DNA of 21,737 nucleotides, taken from contig CAJUSM010000028.1 in NCBI GenBank assembly GCA_910588935.1, positions 1 through 21,737 on the forward strand, written 5' to 3'. Below, in pieces: positions 1 through 7,452 of this stretch (positions within the stretch are counted from its first letter, which is position 1; every line of letters begins with the position of its first letter). Below the pieces are notes generated by a model. That model saw nothing but the letters and a program-made list of their open reading frames with translations. It ran no database searches and was not told the origin of the DNA. This DNA comes from an uncultured Oscillospiraceae bacterium (GTDB lineage: Bacteria; Bacillota; Clostridia; Oscillospirales; Acutalibacteraceae). Both the position numbers and the translations under genes were made by a program.

Positions 1-138
1 GGACCGTTCTGACCCGACCGAGCCGGCAGGCGAGACCCCATCCTAACAAAAAATAGTTCGGGATGGAATCCCGACAATCCTGCAGCCTAACGAAATTTTT
101 CCACTCCCCCTCATAAAATCCTCGTTTTGGACACTCCC
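1..138. repeat. Dispersed noncoding repeat, copy 1 (left edge)
   Basis: This stretch matches 20617-20755 in the same orientation. The first 42 bases are identical, and so is a block of more than 20 bases near the right end (about 112-133). The middle differs by scattered substitutions and one single-base indel. It contains a small hairpin at 59-73 (6-bp stem CGGGAT/ATCCCG, loop GGA), which is also present in copy 2 with a 5-bp stem. It begins right after the 3' end of the minus-strand DUF421 gene, so it would lie in that gene's 3' untranslated region. The window edge cuts the copy, so the hairpin chain next to copy 2 may continue outside. I do not recognise a named family. Confidence 0.85.
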
Positions 139-140
139 TT

Positions 141-836
141 TCAGCGAGAGCCTTTCCCAGGTTTTCCCAAGTCCTTCCGGATAATCCTCTGTTTCCCGTC
201 TGTTCTGGCTGTCATGATGAACACATCCTCTAGCTGCGCCCCCTGGTCCTTTAGCTGCTCCCGAAGCCAAGCGGGGTTATGGCCGCATAGCTCCAAAGAT
301 TTTTGAGAAATTTTGCCATCGCTGACCACAACCACCTCCAAAGCCTCTGGGTTGGCCTTTACCCCTGCCTGTTTGGGAGTCAGATAATCTTCCGAAGCTT
401 TTTTTAACAGGCTCATTTTTCCATTTGTCTCTATAATTGCGTAGGCCACATCTTCTAGGGCAAAGGCCCCTGCCTGGCGCAGCTCCTCAAAAAGGTCTTC
501 GGTGCTCATACGCAGGCGCCGCATTTCATGCTGGAGAACCTTGCCGTTTTCAATTACCACAATTGGACTGCCGCACACGGCTTGGCGAAATTTGCCGCTT
601 TTCAGCATAAGCAGGGAAACCACAATTTCGCAGGCTACCAGCACCACCATAGGGATTATCCCGTTCCACAGTGGGTCGTCGTGCTGCTGAATGGGCATTA
701 CAGCCAGTTCAGATATAAGCAGGGTTACCACCAGCTCTGAGGTTTGCAGTTGGCTGATCTGCCGCTTGCCCATGAGCCGGACGCTGATTAAAATGGCTAC
801 ATACATGATAACAGTACGAATCAGTGTAATTGTCAT
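141..836 (-). CDS. DUF421 / YetF-type membrane protein
   Basis: The 231-residue protein has three hydrophobic N-terminal segments (about residues 4-20, 33-48, 58-78) followed by a soluble mixed alpha/beta region, the usual YetF/DUF421 layout. Family-typical stretches are GKRQISQLQTSELVVTLL after TM1, the segment IVVIENGKV, and EDVAYAIIETNGKMSLLKK. The start is supported by GAGGGAGCGCA just upstream of the ATG at 836. It is divergent from the gerA-type operon across about 220 bp. DUF421 proteins occur in spore formers; the 2Duf protein of Bacillus spoVA mobile operons, linked to spore heat resistance, carries this domain. A role in the spore membrane here is inference from context. The molecular function of the family is poorly known. 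Confidence 0.9.
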   Translation of the reverse strand: MTITLIRTVIMYVAILISVRLMGKRQISQLQTSELVVTLLISELAVMPIQQHDDPLWNGIIPMVVLVACEIVVSLLMLKSGKFRQAVCGSPIVVIENGKVLQHEMRRLRMSTEDLFEELRQAGAFALEDVAYAIIETNGKMSLLKKASEDYLTPKQAGVKANPEALEVVVVSDGKISQKSLELCGHNPAWLREQLKDQGAQLEDVFIMTARTDGKQRIIRKDLGKPGKGSR

Positions 837-888
837 TGCGCTCCCTCGTCTATTTCAGGAATTTGCTGGCCATAGGCCACATGTGTTT

Positions 889-917
889 ATTATAGTCCAA
901 AAATGCAAAAGTATCAT
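889..917 (-). promoter_or_regulatory. Candidate promoter of the DUF421 gene
   Basis: On the minus strand a perfect TATAAT (889-894) is preceded by a 17-base spacer and ATGATA (912-917), 4 of 6 to the sigma-A -35. The same site could be read as a degenerate sigma-G type promoter (nGATA, then TATAATA), which would fit forespore expression. The sequence alone does not decide between them. Confidence 0.4.
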
Positions 918-978
918 TCTTGCCAATGAATTGCCGGCTTAAGCGATAAACGCAGCAACATGCCAAGGACCTGGGTAT

Positions 979-1007
979 TTCATATCCCCATGGATTTTCG
1001 GTATAAT
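979..1007 (+). promoter_or_regulatory. Candidate promoter of the ger operon
   Basis: TTCATA (979-984), a 17-base spacer and a perfect TATAAT (1002-1007) lie 54 bases before the gerA start. Germinant-receptor operons are normally transcribed by sigma-G in the forespore. The site has a CATA in the -35 and TATAATT in the -10, a partial match to the sigma-G consensus, so the sigma factor is uncertain. Confidence 0.4.
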
Positions 1008-1060
1008 TCTTAGCCGAACGGTTCAAACTATTCCTATTGCTGCGGCAAGGAGGCGGGAAA

Positions 1061-2515
1061 ATGGAGAGGGTATCCAGCAGTTTAGAAAAAACAAAACAGT
1101 ACTTGCAGGACCAGTTCAAAAATTCAATGGATTTTATGATGCGGGAGTTGGATTTACATGGAACGCCTGCGGCGCTGTTTGCCCTGGATGGGTTGGTCAG
1201 CAAGCAGATTATTACCCTGAGTATTCTAAACCCTTTAATGGAGGCTGGGAATATTCCTGGCCAGGGGGAGGAAAAGCTGAAACTCATTGAAGCCGCGGTG
1301 CTGGGCTCTATGGAGCAAAAGCGGGAAGACAGGATGGACCAGCTGCTTTTGCTGCTGATGAGCGGCTTTGCGGTGCTCTGCTTAGAGGGCTGCAGCCAAG
1401 CGGTGGTGTTTGGGGTGCAGGGTTTCGAAACCAGAGGCCCGGACGAACCCCAGAACGAGGTTATGCAGCGGGGAGCCAAAGACGGCTTTACCGAAAGCTA
1501 CCAGAACAATATTTCCATGATTCGAAGAAGGATGAAGACAACCGCCCTGAAATTTGAAAAGGCGGAAATCGGCGGCCAAAGCCATACCCCCTTGGCCATC
1601 TGCTATCTGGAAGGGGTGGCCAGCCCGACCATTCTGGAAAACATCCGCCAAAGGCTAAAAAGCTACGACCTGCAAACCGCCTTGGGCGCCGGCTATTTGG
1701 CGGGCTTTTTGGAGCGGGATGGAGTTTTCAGCGGTGTGGGTGTAACCGAGCGTCCAGATGTGGTCTGCGGTAAAATAGAAGAGGGACGGGTGGCTATTCT
1801 TATGGAGGGCACTCCCAGCGCCCTGCTGGTCCCTTTCCTTTTTGTAGAGAACTTTCAGACCCTAGACGATTATCTAACCCGGCCCTTTTACGGCACTTTT
1901 ATCCGCTGGCTGAAATACATTGCTTTCTTTCTCAGTATCTTTTTGCCAGGGCTGTATGTGGCCATTGCCACCCATCACCCAGAAATGCTGCCAGAGGCCC
2001 TGCTGCTGAAAATTGCGGAATCAGAGGCCCAAACCCCCTTCCCTGTTATGGTAGAAACCCTAATCCTCTATTTTCTATACGAGGTTCTCCGAGAGGCGGG
2101 CCTTCGGGCGCCCCGCTCCCTTTCTGCTACAGTAAGCATTGTGGGGGGCCTGGTAATTGGCGACACCGCGGTGTCTGCCGGCCTAGTTAGCGCCCCTTCT
2201 TTGATGGTGGTGGCCTTAACAGCCATAGCCGGTTACGCGGTGCCAAGGCTCTACGAGCCCCTGGCGCTGCTGCGCCTGGCCTTTTTGCTGGCGGGAAACT
2301 TTTTAGGCGTATGGGGCGTGATGATTGGCCTTGTGCTGCTGCTTATGGATCTGTGCGCTACCGACAGCTTTGGCGTGCCAATTTTAAGCCCGGTAGCCCC
2401 TTATAACGGCAGGCTGGCGTTTCGAGACGTGTTCCTAAGGGCTGGGTGGAAACGGCTGGCCAGGGGCGGCGCCAATGTACAGGATATGCCTGGCAGCAGG
2501 GAGATCGGCCAGTAG
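1061..2515 (+). CDS. gerAA: Spore germinant receptor, GerA-family A subunit
   Basis: The 484-residue protein has the A-subunit layout of nutrient germinant receptors. A large hydrophilic N-terminal domain (about 1-270) carries the segment RGAKDGFTESYQNNISMIRRR. A C-terminal membrane domain follows with about five helices, including TPFPVMVETLILYFLYEVLREAG and the conserved VSIVGGLVIGDTAVSAGLVS stretch. The reading frame is open a little further upstream, but AAGGAGG at 1047-1053 points to ATG 1061. The receptor sits in the spore inner membrane with the B and C subunits and triggers germination on nutrient binding. gerB follows 13 bases after the stop. Which germinant it senses cannot be told, and the symbol denotes family only. 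Confidence 0.95.
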   Translation: MERVSSSLEKTKQYLQDQFKNSMDFMMRELDLHGTPAALFALDGLVSKQIITLSILNPLMEAGNIPGQGEEKLKLIEAAVLGSMEQKREDRMDQLLLLLMSGFAVLCLEGCSQAVVFGVQGFETRGPDEPQNEVMQRGAKDGFTESYQNNISMIRRRMKTTALKFEKAEIGGQSHTPLAICYLEGVASPTILENIRQRLKSYDLQTALGAGYLAGFLERDGVFSGVGVTERPDVVCGKIEEGRVAILMEGTPSALLVPFLFVENFQTLDDYLTRPFYGTFIRWLKYIAFFLSIFLPGLYVAIATHHPEMLPEALLLKIAESEAQTPFPVMVETLILYFLYEVLREAGLRAPRSLSATVSIVGGLVIGDTAVSAGLVSAPSLMVVALTAIAGYAVPRLYEPLALLRLAFLLAGNFLGVWGVMIGLVLLLMDLCATDSFGVPILSPVAPYNGRLAFRDVFLRAGWKRLARGGANVQDMPGSREIGQ

Positions 2516-2528
2516 AAAGGAGTCGGAA

Positions 2529-3617
2529 ATGGAGCGGACAAGAATTAGCGCGGCACAATTTTTTATTGCCATGTTTGTATCCAGAACAGTGGTTACAATT
2601 ACCATAAACGCCCGCTTTATGGGGGGCGAAAGCCTGCTGGACAACATCATATCTTACCTGCTGGCTATGGCCGCAGGCCTGCTGATCGCTTTACCCATTT
2701 GGCTATCTGTAAGAAGCGGCCAGGGAAAAAGCGTGCCTGTCCTGGCGGTTCAGCGGCTGGGGCCGGTGGGCAAAGTGGTGCCCTTACTCTATGGTTTGTA
2801 TTTTATCGTTACCGGAGGCCTCTCTCTGGCCCTTTTCCAAATTTTTTTAATGGATGCAGTGAATCCAGGCTTTTCCGCGGGCCTTGTCATTTTGGCTCTG
2901 GTGGCCGTAGCGCTGTACGGCGCGCTGCGGGGAATTGAGACAGTAGCCAGGTGCGCTATCTGTGTTTTTGCTGCCCTGTTGCTGGCCTGCGGCCTGGTGT
3001 TTGCCATTGTAGCCACTCGGTTCAATCCCCATTACCTGGAGCCATTGTTTCAGTATGGCTTTTCACAAACCGGCCAGGGGATGCTGGTATTCCTTGCCAG
3101 GGCCTCGGTTTTTGCGGATATGGCGGTGCTTCTGCCCCAGGTAAGCGGAAAACGAAAGCTAGGCTTTTTTTGGTGGATGGCAGGCACAGCGGCCTTTGTA
3201 GGCCTTACCATTCTTCTTACAGCAGGCTGCTTGGGTCGGTATGCATATACGCAAAACTTTCCCGTGTATGTGCTGGCTTCTTTAACAGAGGTACAGTCTT
3301 TGCAAAGGTTGGACGCTGTGTTTACCGGAGTATGGATGATGGGGCTGGTGATCAAATTGGCCTGCGACCTTTACGCCTGCCGTGTGTGCTTTTGGTCTAT
3401 CACCGGAAAAAAGGAGCCTCGCTGGGCAGTGTGGATCACAGCGGCAGGAATACTGGCCTTGGCCTGGGCGGTAGGGGAAGGAAGCTTGTTCCAGGGCGCC
3501 TTAATGGACGCGGGGTGGATGACAGTATGCACAGTAACAGTAGGCGCGGTGCTGCCGTGGATTGTGTGGATAGCGGGCCTTATCAAAAAAAGAGGAAAAG
3601 GCAAGGCGAACCCTTGA
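2529..3617 (+). CDS. gerAB: Spore germinant receptor, GerB-family permease-like B subunit
   Basis: The 362-residue protein is almost entirely hydrophobic, with roughly ten membrane helices, as in the endospore germination permease family of the APC superfamily. The N-terminus MERTRISAAQFFIAMFVSR is typical. The frame extends upstream, but AGAAAGGAG just before ATG 2529, overlapping the gerA stop, sets the start. In related receptors the B subunit forms the germinant-binding pocket. It is translated from the same message as gerA. Its last codons form the 5' arm of a strong hairpin that separates it from gerC. Confidence 0.93.
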   Translation: MERTRISAAQFFIAMFVSRTVVTITINARFMGGESLLDNIISYLLAMAAGLLIALPIWLSVRSGQGKSVPVLAVQRLGPVGKVVPLLYGLYFIVTGGLSLALFQIFLMDAVNPGFSAGLVILALVAVALYGALRGIETVARCAICVFAALLLACGLVFAIVATRFNPHYLEPLFQYGFSQTGQGMLVFLARASVFADMAVLLPQVSGKRKLGFFWWMAGTAAFVGLTILLTAGCLGRYAYTQNFPVYVLASLTEVQSLQRLDAVFTGVWMMGLVIKLACDLYACRVCFWSITGKKEPRWAVWITAAGILALAWAVGEGSLFQGALMDAGWMTVCTVTVGAVLPWIVWIAGLIKKRGKGKANP

Positions 3618-3647
3618 AGGCGGGCTTTACGGCCTGCTTTAAGGGTT
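3609..3647 (+). promoter_or_regulatory. Stem-loop between gerB and gerC
   Basis: AACCCTT (3609-3615) pairs with AAGGGTT (3641-3647). The stem continues inward for nine more pairs (two of them G-U) with one bulged G, closing on a loop of about six bases. It overlaps the gerB stop codon and ends six bases before the gerC ribosome binding site (AAAGGAGA, 3653-3660). No T-run follows, so it is not a standard terminator. It could protect or process the message, or tune gerC translation; that is inference. Confidence 0.7.
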
Positions 3648-3665
3648 ACGGGAAAGGAGATTGCC

Positions 3666-4778
3666 ATGAAACCCATGAAAAAAGCGGCAGTTGTTTTGCT
3701 GGCCTTGGTTCTTGCCGTGTTTCTAGCTGGCTGTAATTATCCAGAGCTTTATGAAAGGGTGCTTATCCATGGAATTGGCGTGGACTGGGATGGACAGGCC
3801 TACCAGGTTACGGTTCGCTCCTCTTCGTCCGCTGAGGATGAAGGAGAAGAGCTGTTTACCTGCCATGGTTCCACAGTGCTGGAGGCGCTATCCAGCCTGT
3901 CTCTCTCCACTGGAAGGGAGCCCTTTTATTCCCACAATTACCTGGTGGTTTTTGGCATGAACTGTGCCCGCCGGGGTTTAGACGACTGTCTGGACTTTTT
4001 TGTCCGCTACTACAATACCCGGCCCTCAGTTTCGATGTTTTTGGCAGAGAATACTGCGGAAGAGGTGCTTTCAGCGGAAAAAGACGGCAAGCTAATGAAA
4101 ATGTCCCAGCTTCAGGCTTTGGGTGTTGGAGGCAGGTACAATGGCAAGGCTCTAGACATAGAGCTTCTTGATTTTGTCAATGCGGCAAAAAGTGAAGGAG
4201 CTGCCCCGGTGCTGCCGGTTCTTGCCGCCAGCGAAGAGGGAGCGGAGGCGGTGAGCACTGCCTATTTCCAGGGATATAAGGTGAAGGGCATACTCAGCCT
4301 AGACCAAACCAGGGGGTATCTGGCGGCCATGGGCCAGCTGGAAAAAGGGGAGTTGGTGGTGGAAAGCAGCGCCGGAACTGTTACCCTAAGCCTGCGGGAC
4401 GGGGAGAGCCGCATCCGCCTGCTGCCCAATGGCATTGAGGCAGGGGATGTTCCAGAGTTTGCCATTGAAATACAGCTGGACGCGGATGTTAGCGCCATTT
4501 CTGGCAGAAGGCAGGATTCCGAAAACTTTTACAGCGAGCTGGAAGAAGCTGCCGCCCAGCTGGTGCGGGAGCAGACGGAATCGGTTTTGGCCCAGGCCAT
4601 GCGGGAGGACCGGTGCGATGTTTTCGACCTCAGCGGCCTGCTCTACCGGAAAAGGACTGGGTTTTGGCGAGAGCATGGAGAGAATTGGCAAGGGCTTATG
4701 CCCCAATGCCCTTGCCGGGTAGAGGTTGGGGTGAAAGTCCGGCGGCTGGAGGAGGAGAACCTTCGAGGGCTGGATTAG
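3666..4778 (+). CDS. gerAC: Spore germinant receptor, GerC-family lipoprotein subunit
   Basis: The 370-residue protein starts with a lipoprotein signal: basic MKPMKK, a hydrophobic run, and the lipobox LAGC with Cys23 as the lipidated residue. The mature part begins NYPELYERVLIHGIGVDWD, characteristic of the Ger(x)C family. The C-terminal domain contains the long helix FYSELEEAAAQLVREQ. AAAGGAGA at 3653-3660 gives good spacing to ATG 3666. It is the third gene of the operon and completes the receptor at the outer face of the spore inner membrane. The terminator at 4803-4833 follows its TAG stop. Confidence 0.93.
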   Translation: MKPMKKAAVVLLALVLAVFLAGCNYPELYERVLIHGIGVDWDGQAYQVTVRSSSSAEDEGEELFTCHGSTVLEALSSLSLSTGREPFYSHNYLVVFGMNCARRGLDDCLDFFVRYYNTRPSVSMFLAENTAEEVLSAEKDGKLMKMSQLQALGVGGRYNGKALDIELLDFVNAAKSEGAAPVLPVLAASEEGAEAVSTAYFQGYKVKGILSLDQTRGYLAAMGQLEKGELVVESSAGTVTLSLRDGESRIRLLPNGIEAGDVPEFAIEIQLDADVSAISGRRQDSENFYSELEEAAAQLVREQTESVLAQAMREDRCDVFDLSGLLYRKRTGFWREHGENWQGLMPQCPCRVEVGVKVRRLEEENLRGLD

Positions 4779-4802
4779 GGTGGAAACGCCTGAAAAAGAA
4801 AC

Positions 4803-4833
4803 AAAGAGGGCCTGCCGGGGCAGGTCCTCTTTT
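4803..4833. terminator. Bidirectional terminator between gerC and asnB
   Basis: AAAGAGG pairs with CCTCTTT and CCTGCC with GGCAGG, around a two-base loop with a G/T mismatch between the two stem parts. TTTT follows on the plus strand. On the minus strand the stem is followed by a T-rich run (TTTGTTTCTTTTTC). It can therefore stop both the ger operon and the converging asnB transcript. Confidence 0.88.
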
Positions 4834-4848
4834 GCTGGGAATCAGAGC

Positions 4849-6702
4849 TTAAATATTTACATAAATGTTGTAATGGAGCATCCAATAATTTATTTGGATG
4901 AGATAGGCCAGCATTTGAGGGCCAGCCATCAGTTGGCCAAACCAGGGTTTGCCATAGTCGAAGTTTTGGCCCAGTAAGCCCTGCACGGCCTCTTGAGACA
5001 GGATTTTGTGGATGGGCTGCAGGCTGTCCCGCAAAATATACCCAAGCCTCTGCTTGAGAATCTCTTCGTAGCCAGGATTGTGGGTTTTGGGATAAGGGCT
5101 TTTCTTACGGTTTAATATTTCATCTGGCAGCAAGCCTCTGGCGGCATCTCGAAGCAGCCCTTTGGTTATGCCGCCAGGACATTTATAGTCCCAGGGCACA
5201 TTAAAAACATACTGGGCAATGCGGTGATCACAGTAAGGTACCCGTACCTCCAAGCCGCTGGCCATGCTGCAGCGGTCTTTTCGGTCCAGCAGGGTTGCCA
5301 TAAACCATTTGATGTTTAAATAGGAAATTTCCCGCATCCTATGCTGCTCCGGTGTTTCCCCCTCTAGTATTGGTACTGCGGCCAAGGTTTCTTCCAAGCG
5401 TCTGTTTACATAGTCCTCCATGCCCAGCTCGGCGGCCAATTCTGGCTTTAGCAGAGACTGCCTGGTGTTCAGATTATTGCTCCAGGGGAAATGGGTTCCG
5501 TCAAACATCTCCCGCCGGTGGAACCAAGGATACCCACCGAATATCTCATCGGCGCATTCTCCGCATAGCGCTACAACATGGTATTTTTTTACCTGCCGGC
5601 AAAAGTGGAGCAAGGAACCGTCAATGTCCGCCATGCCAGGCAAATCCTTAGCAATTACCCCTTCAAAAAGGGAGTCCGCCAGCTGGTCGTTGTCACAAAG
5701 CAATGTACTGTGCTGGGTGCCTAAAATCTTGCTAACCCTTTCAGCCCAAGCTTGGTCTCGGTCCGGCTGAAAGGAGCTGGGGGTGAAAAATTCCTCGTTT
5801 CCCTGGAACTCAAAGGAATAGGTAGACAAAGATCGCCCCTGTTCCCGCAGCAGCCTGGCGGCAATGGCAGTCACCACGCTAGAGTCCAGGCCACCAGAGA
5901 GAAAGGTGCAAAGGGGCACGTCGGCAATAAGCTGGCGTTTTACCGTGTCTGCCAGCAGCTCCCGCACAGTTTCCACCGTTTCCTTGTAGCTCTGTGTGTG
6001 GGGGGCGGCGGAAAGATCGAAATATTGTTGTTCGTGAAAACCGCTGCGGTCAAACATAGCGGTATGCCCGGGCTTTAGCTCGTGAATGCCCTGGAAGACC
6101 CCGTGGCCAGGGGTCCGGGCAGGCCCCAGGCCGAAAATTTCGCAAAGCCCCTCCCGGTCCAGAACCGGGTTGACCCCTGGGAATTCGAAAAGCCCTTTGA
6201 TCTCAGATGCAAACGCCAACCGTTCCCCTTGGAATGTGTAGAAAAAGGGCTTTACCCCAAAGCGGTCCCGGCACAGGAAGGTACGCTCTTTCCAGCCGTC
6301 GTCTACAGCAAAGGCAAAGATACCGTTAAGCTTTTTGGCGCATTCCTCGCCGTAGACAATATAGGCATTTAGTACTACCTCTGTATCGCAGTTGGTATAA
6401 AACCGGCAGCCCCGGGCTTCTAGGTCGGCTCGGAGTTCGGCGGCGTTGTAGAGCTCGCCGTTGTAGGCAATGGTAAATTCGTGGCCCTCCCGGCGGGCTG
6501 TCATGGGCTGCTGGCCGTTTTCCGGGTCGATTACCGCCAGGCGCATGTGGGCCAGAGCACAGTGGGCAGAGACATGGGCGCCCTGGTCATCGGGGCCCCG
6601 GTGAGAGAGCCTTCTGGCCATCCGCCTGGCTAGGGCCATCCATAAGTATTTTTCGTCCAGCAGTTCATCGCTGTAGTCGCTGAATCCTGCGAATCCGCAC
6701 AT
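4849..6702 (-). CDS. asnB: Asparagine synthase (glutamine-hydrolysing)
   Basis: The 617-residue protein has the two AsnB domains. The N-terminal glutamine amidotransferase has the processed nucleophile Cys2 (MCGFAGF), the motifs RLSHRGPDDQG and AYNGELYN, and acidic CDTE near 105-108. The C-terminal synthetase has the PPi loop SGGLDSS at 269-275 and the later GECADEIFGGYPWF and LEVRVPYCDHR motifs. It makes asparagine from aspartate with ATP and glutamine in the cytosol. AAAGGG lies about eight bases before the ATG. The gene stands alone, convergent with gerC. Length and motifs are complete. Aspartate as the substrate is the family default and was not tested here. Confidence 0.95.
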   Translation of the reverse strand: MCGFAGFSDYSDELLDEKYLWMALARRMARRLSHRGPDDQGAHVSAHCALAHMRLAVIDPENGQQPMTARREGHEFTIAYNGELYNAAELRADLEARGCRFYTNCDTEVVLNAYIVYGEECAKKLNGIFAFAVDDGWKERTFLCRDRFGVKPFFYTFQGERLAFASEIKGLFEFPGVNPVLDREGLCEIFGLGPARTPGHGVFQGIHELKPGHTAMFDRSGFHEQQYFDLSAAPHTQSYKETVETVRELLADTVKRQLIADVPLCTFLSGGLDSSVVTAIAARLLREQGRSLSTYSFEFQGNEEFFTPSSFQPDRDQAWAERVSKILGTQHSTLLCDNDQLADSLFEGVIAKDLPGMADIDGSLLHFCRQVKKYHVVALCGECADEIFGGYPWFHRREMFDGTHFPWSNNLNTRQSLLKPELAAELGMEDYVNRRLEETLAAVPILEGETPEQHRMREISYLNIKWFMATLLDRKDRCSMASGLEVRVPYCDHRIAQYVFNVPWDYKCPGGITKGLLRDAARGLLPDEILNRKKSPYPKTHNPGYEEILKQRLGYILRDSLQPIHKILSQEAVQGLLGQNFDYGKPWFGQLMAGPQMLAYLIQINYWMLHYNIYVNI

Positions 6703-6741
6703 ATCACCAAACCCTTTCCGATAGCTATATTTTGCTCTCCC

Positions 6742-6747
6742 ATTATA
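6742..6747 (-). promoter_or_regulatory. Possible -10 box for asnB
   Basis: A perfect TATAAT on the minus strand lies 39 bases before the asnB start codon. No convincing -35 is visible at 16-18 bases, so this is a weak call. Confidence 0.3.
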
Positions 6748-6836
6748 TGCTGTCGGCGGTTTAGATTTCCTTATATTTTGTCGAGGCCGGGGAAAAGGCG
6801 GGGCGCGCTTGGATAGAGATGGTTGAGGGAAGGGCA

Positions 6837-6910
6837 GGGGCTTTCAAAGTCTTGCCCCGAATTTTTTTTCCATGATTATAAGGCCTCCGGCGCTTTGCGC
6901 CTGGCTTTTT
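6837..6910 (+). other. Two orphan plus-strand terminator-like hairpins
   Basis: The 222-bp gap between asnB and the DUF1836 gene holds two stem-loops followed by T-runs on the plus strand. The first is GGGGC/GCCCC (6837-6841 and 6854-6858) followed by GA and ATTTTTTTT. The second is GGCGC/GCGCC (6889-6893 and 6897-6901, loop TTT) with an outer GCC/GGC and then TTTTT. Both neighbouring genes are on the minus strand, so no plus-strand gene needs them. Either may act on antisense transcripts or be chance. The second could also end the minus-strand operon, but no U-run follows in that direction. Confidence 0.4.
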
Positions 6911-6924
6911 CCTCCGTATCCAGC

Positions 6925-7452
6925 TTATTTCCCTTTTTTTCCTTCCTCTCCCAGCTCCCGCAAAATACGCTCGGCAGCCGCGCGCTTGGCGTTGGCTTCC
7001 GCGGCCAGGCGCAAAGCCTGCCTGCGCAGATTTTCCCTGGCCACGCAGTTTTCCTCCAGCTCTTTGCAGGTCTTTTTTACCGCCCCGATGTGGGCGCTGA
7101 GGAAAGACTGGTAGAACTCCGGTCCCAGCTCCTCCCCGTCCAGCAAAGTGACGATATCCGGAATGGCGAGCACCTGCTTGAGCATGCAGATGGCCATTAA
7201 GGCAGCCAGGTGCTGCCGGCTATACTTTTTCTTTTCCGGGTGGGGCAGGGCCCCGCTCTTTACATAATTGTTGATCATGGAATTGGTTAGCAGCAGGTCT
7301 TCCTCGTCCCGCTCGAAAAACCGCAGGCTGTCCCGCAGGTACAGCAGCACCTGGTCCACATACAGGGGGATGGTGGGCAGCTGGTCCCAGGCGGGGGGAG
7401 AGAGCTCTTCGCCTTCCCGGGCCCAGGCGAGGATTTCTTCTATCGGTTCCAT
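6925..7452 (-). CDS. DUF1836 domain protein with coiled-coil tail
   Basis: The 175-residue protein matches the DUF1836 pattern. YVDQVLLYLRD is followed by LLLTNSMINNYVKSGALPHPEKKKYSRQHLAALMAI (about 54-88) and then LKQVLAIPDIVTLL. This resembles a MerR-like helix-turn-helix, so DNA binding is plausible but unproven. Residues about 125-170 are a highly charged helix rich in Ala, Arg and Glu, likely a coiled coil, and the end is basic. The frame is open further upstream, but AAGGAGGGAAGCG places the start at 7452. It overlaps the end of the HAD gene by 13 bases, so the two are translated from one message. Confidence 0.85.
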   Translation of the reverse strand: MEPIEEILAWAREGEELSPPAWDQLPTIPLYVDQVLLYLRDSLRFFERDEEDLLLTNSMINNYVKSGALPHPEKKKYSRQHLAALMAICMLKQVLAIPDIVTLLDGEELGPEFYQSFLSAHIGAVKKTCKELEENCVARENLRRQALRLAAEANAKRAAAERILRELGEEGKKGK

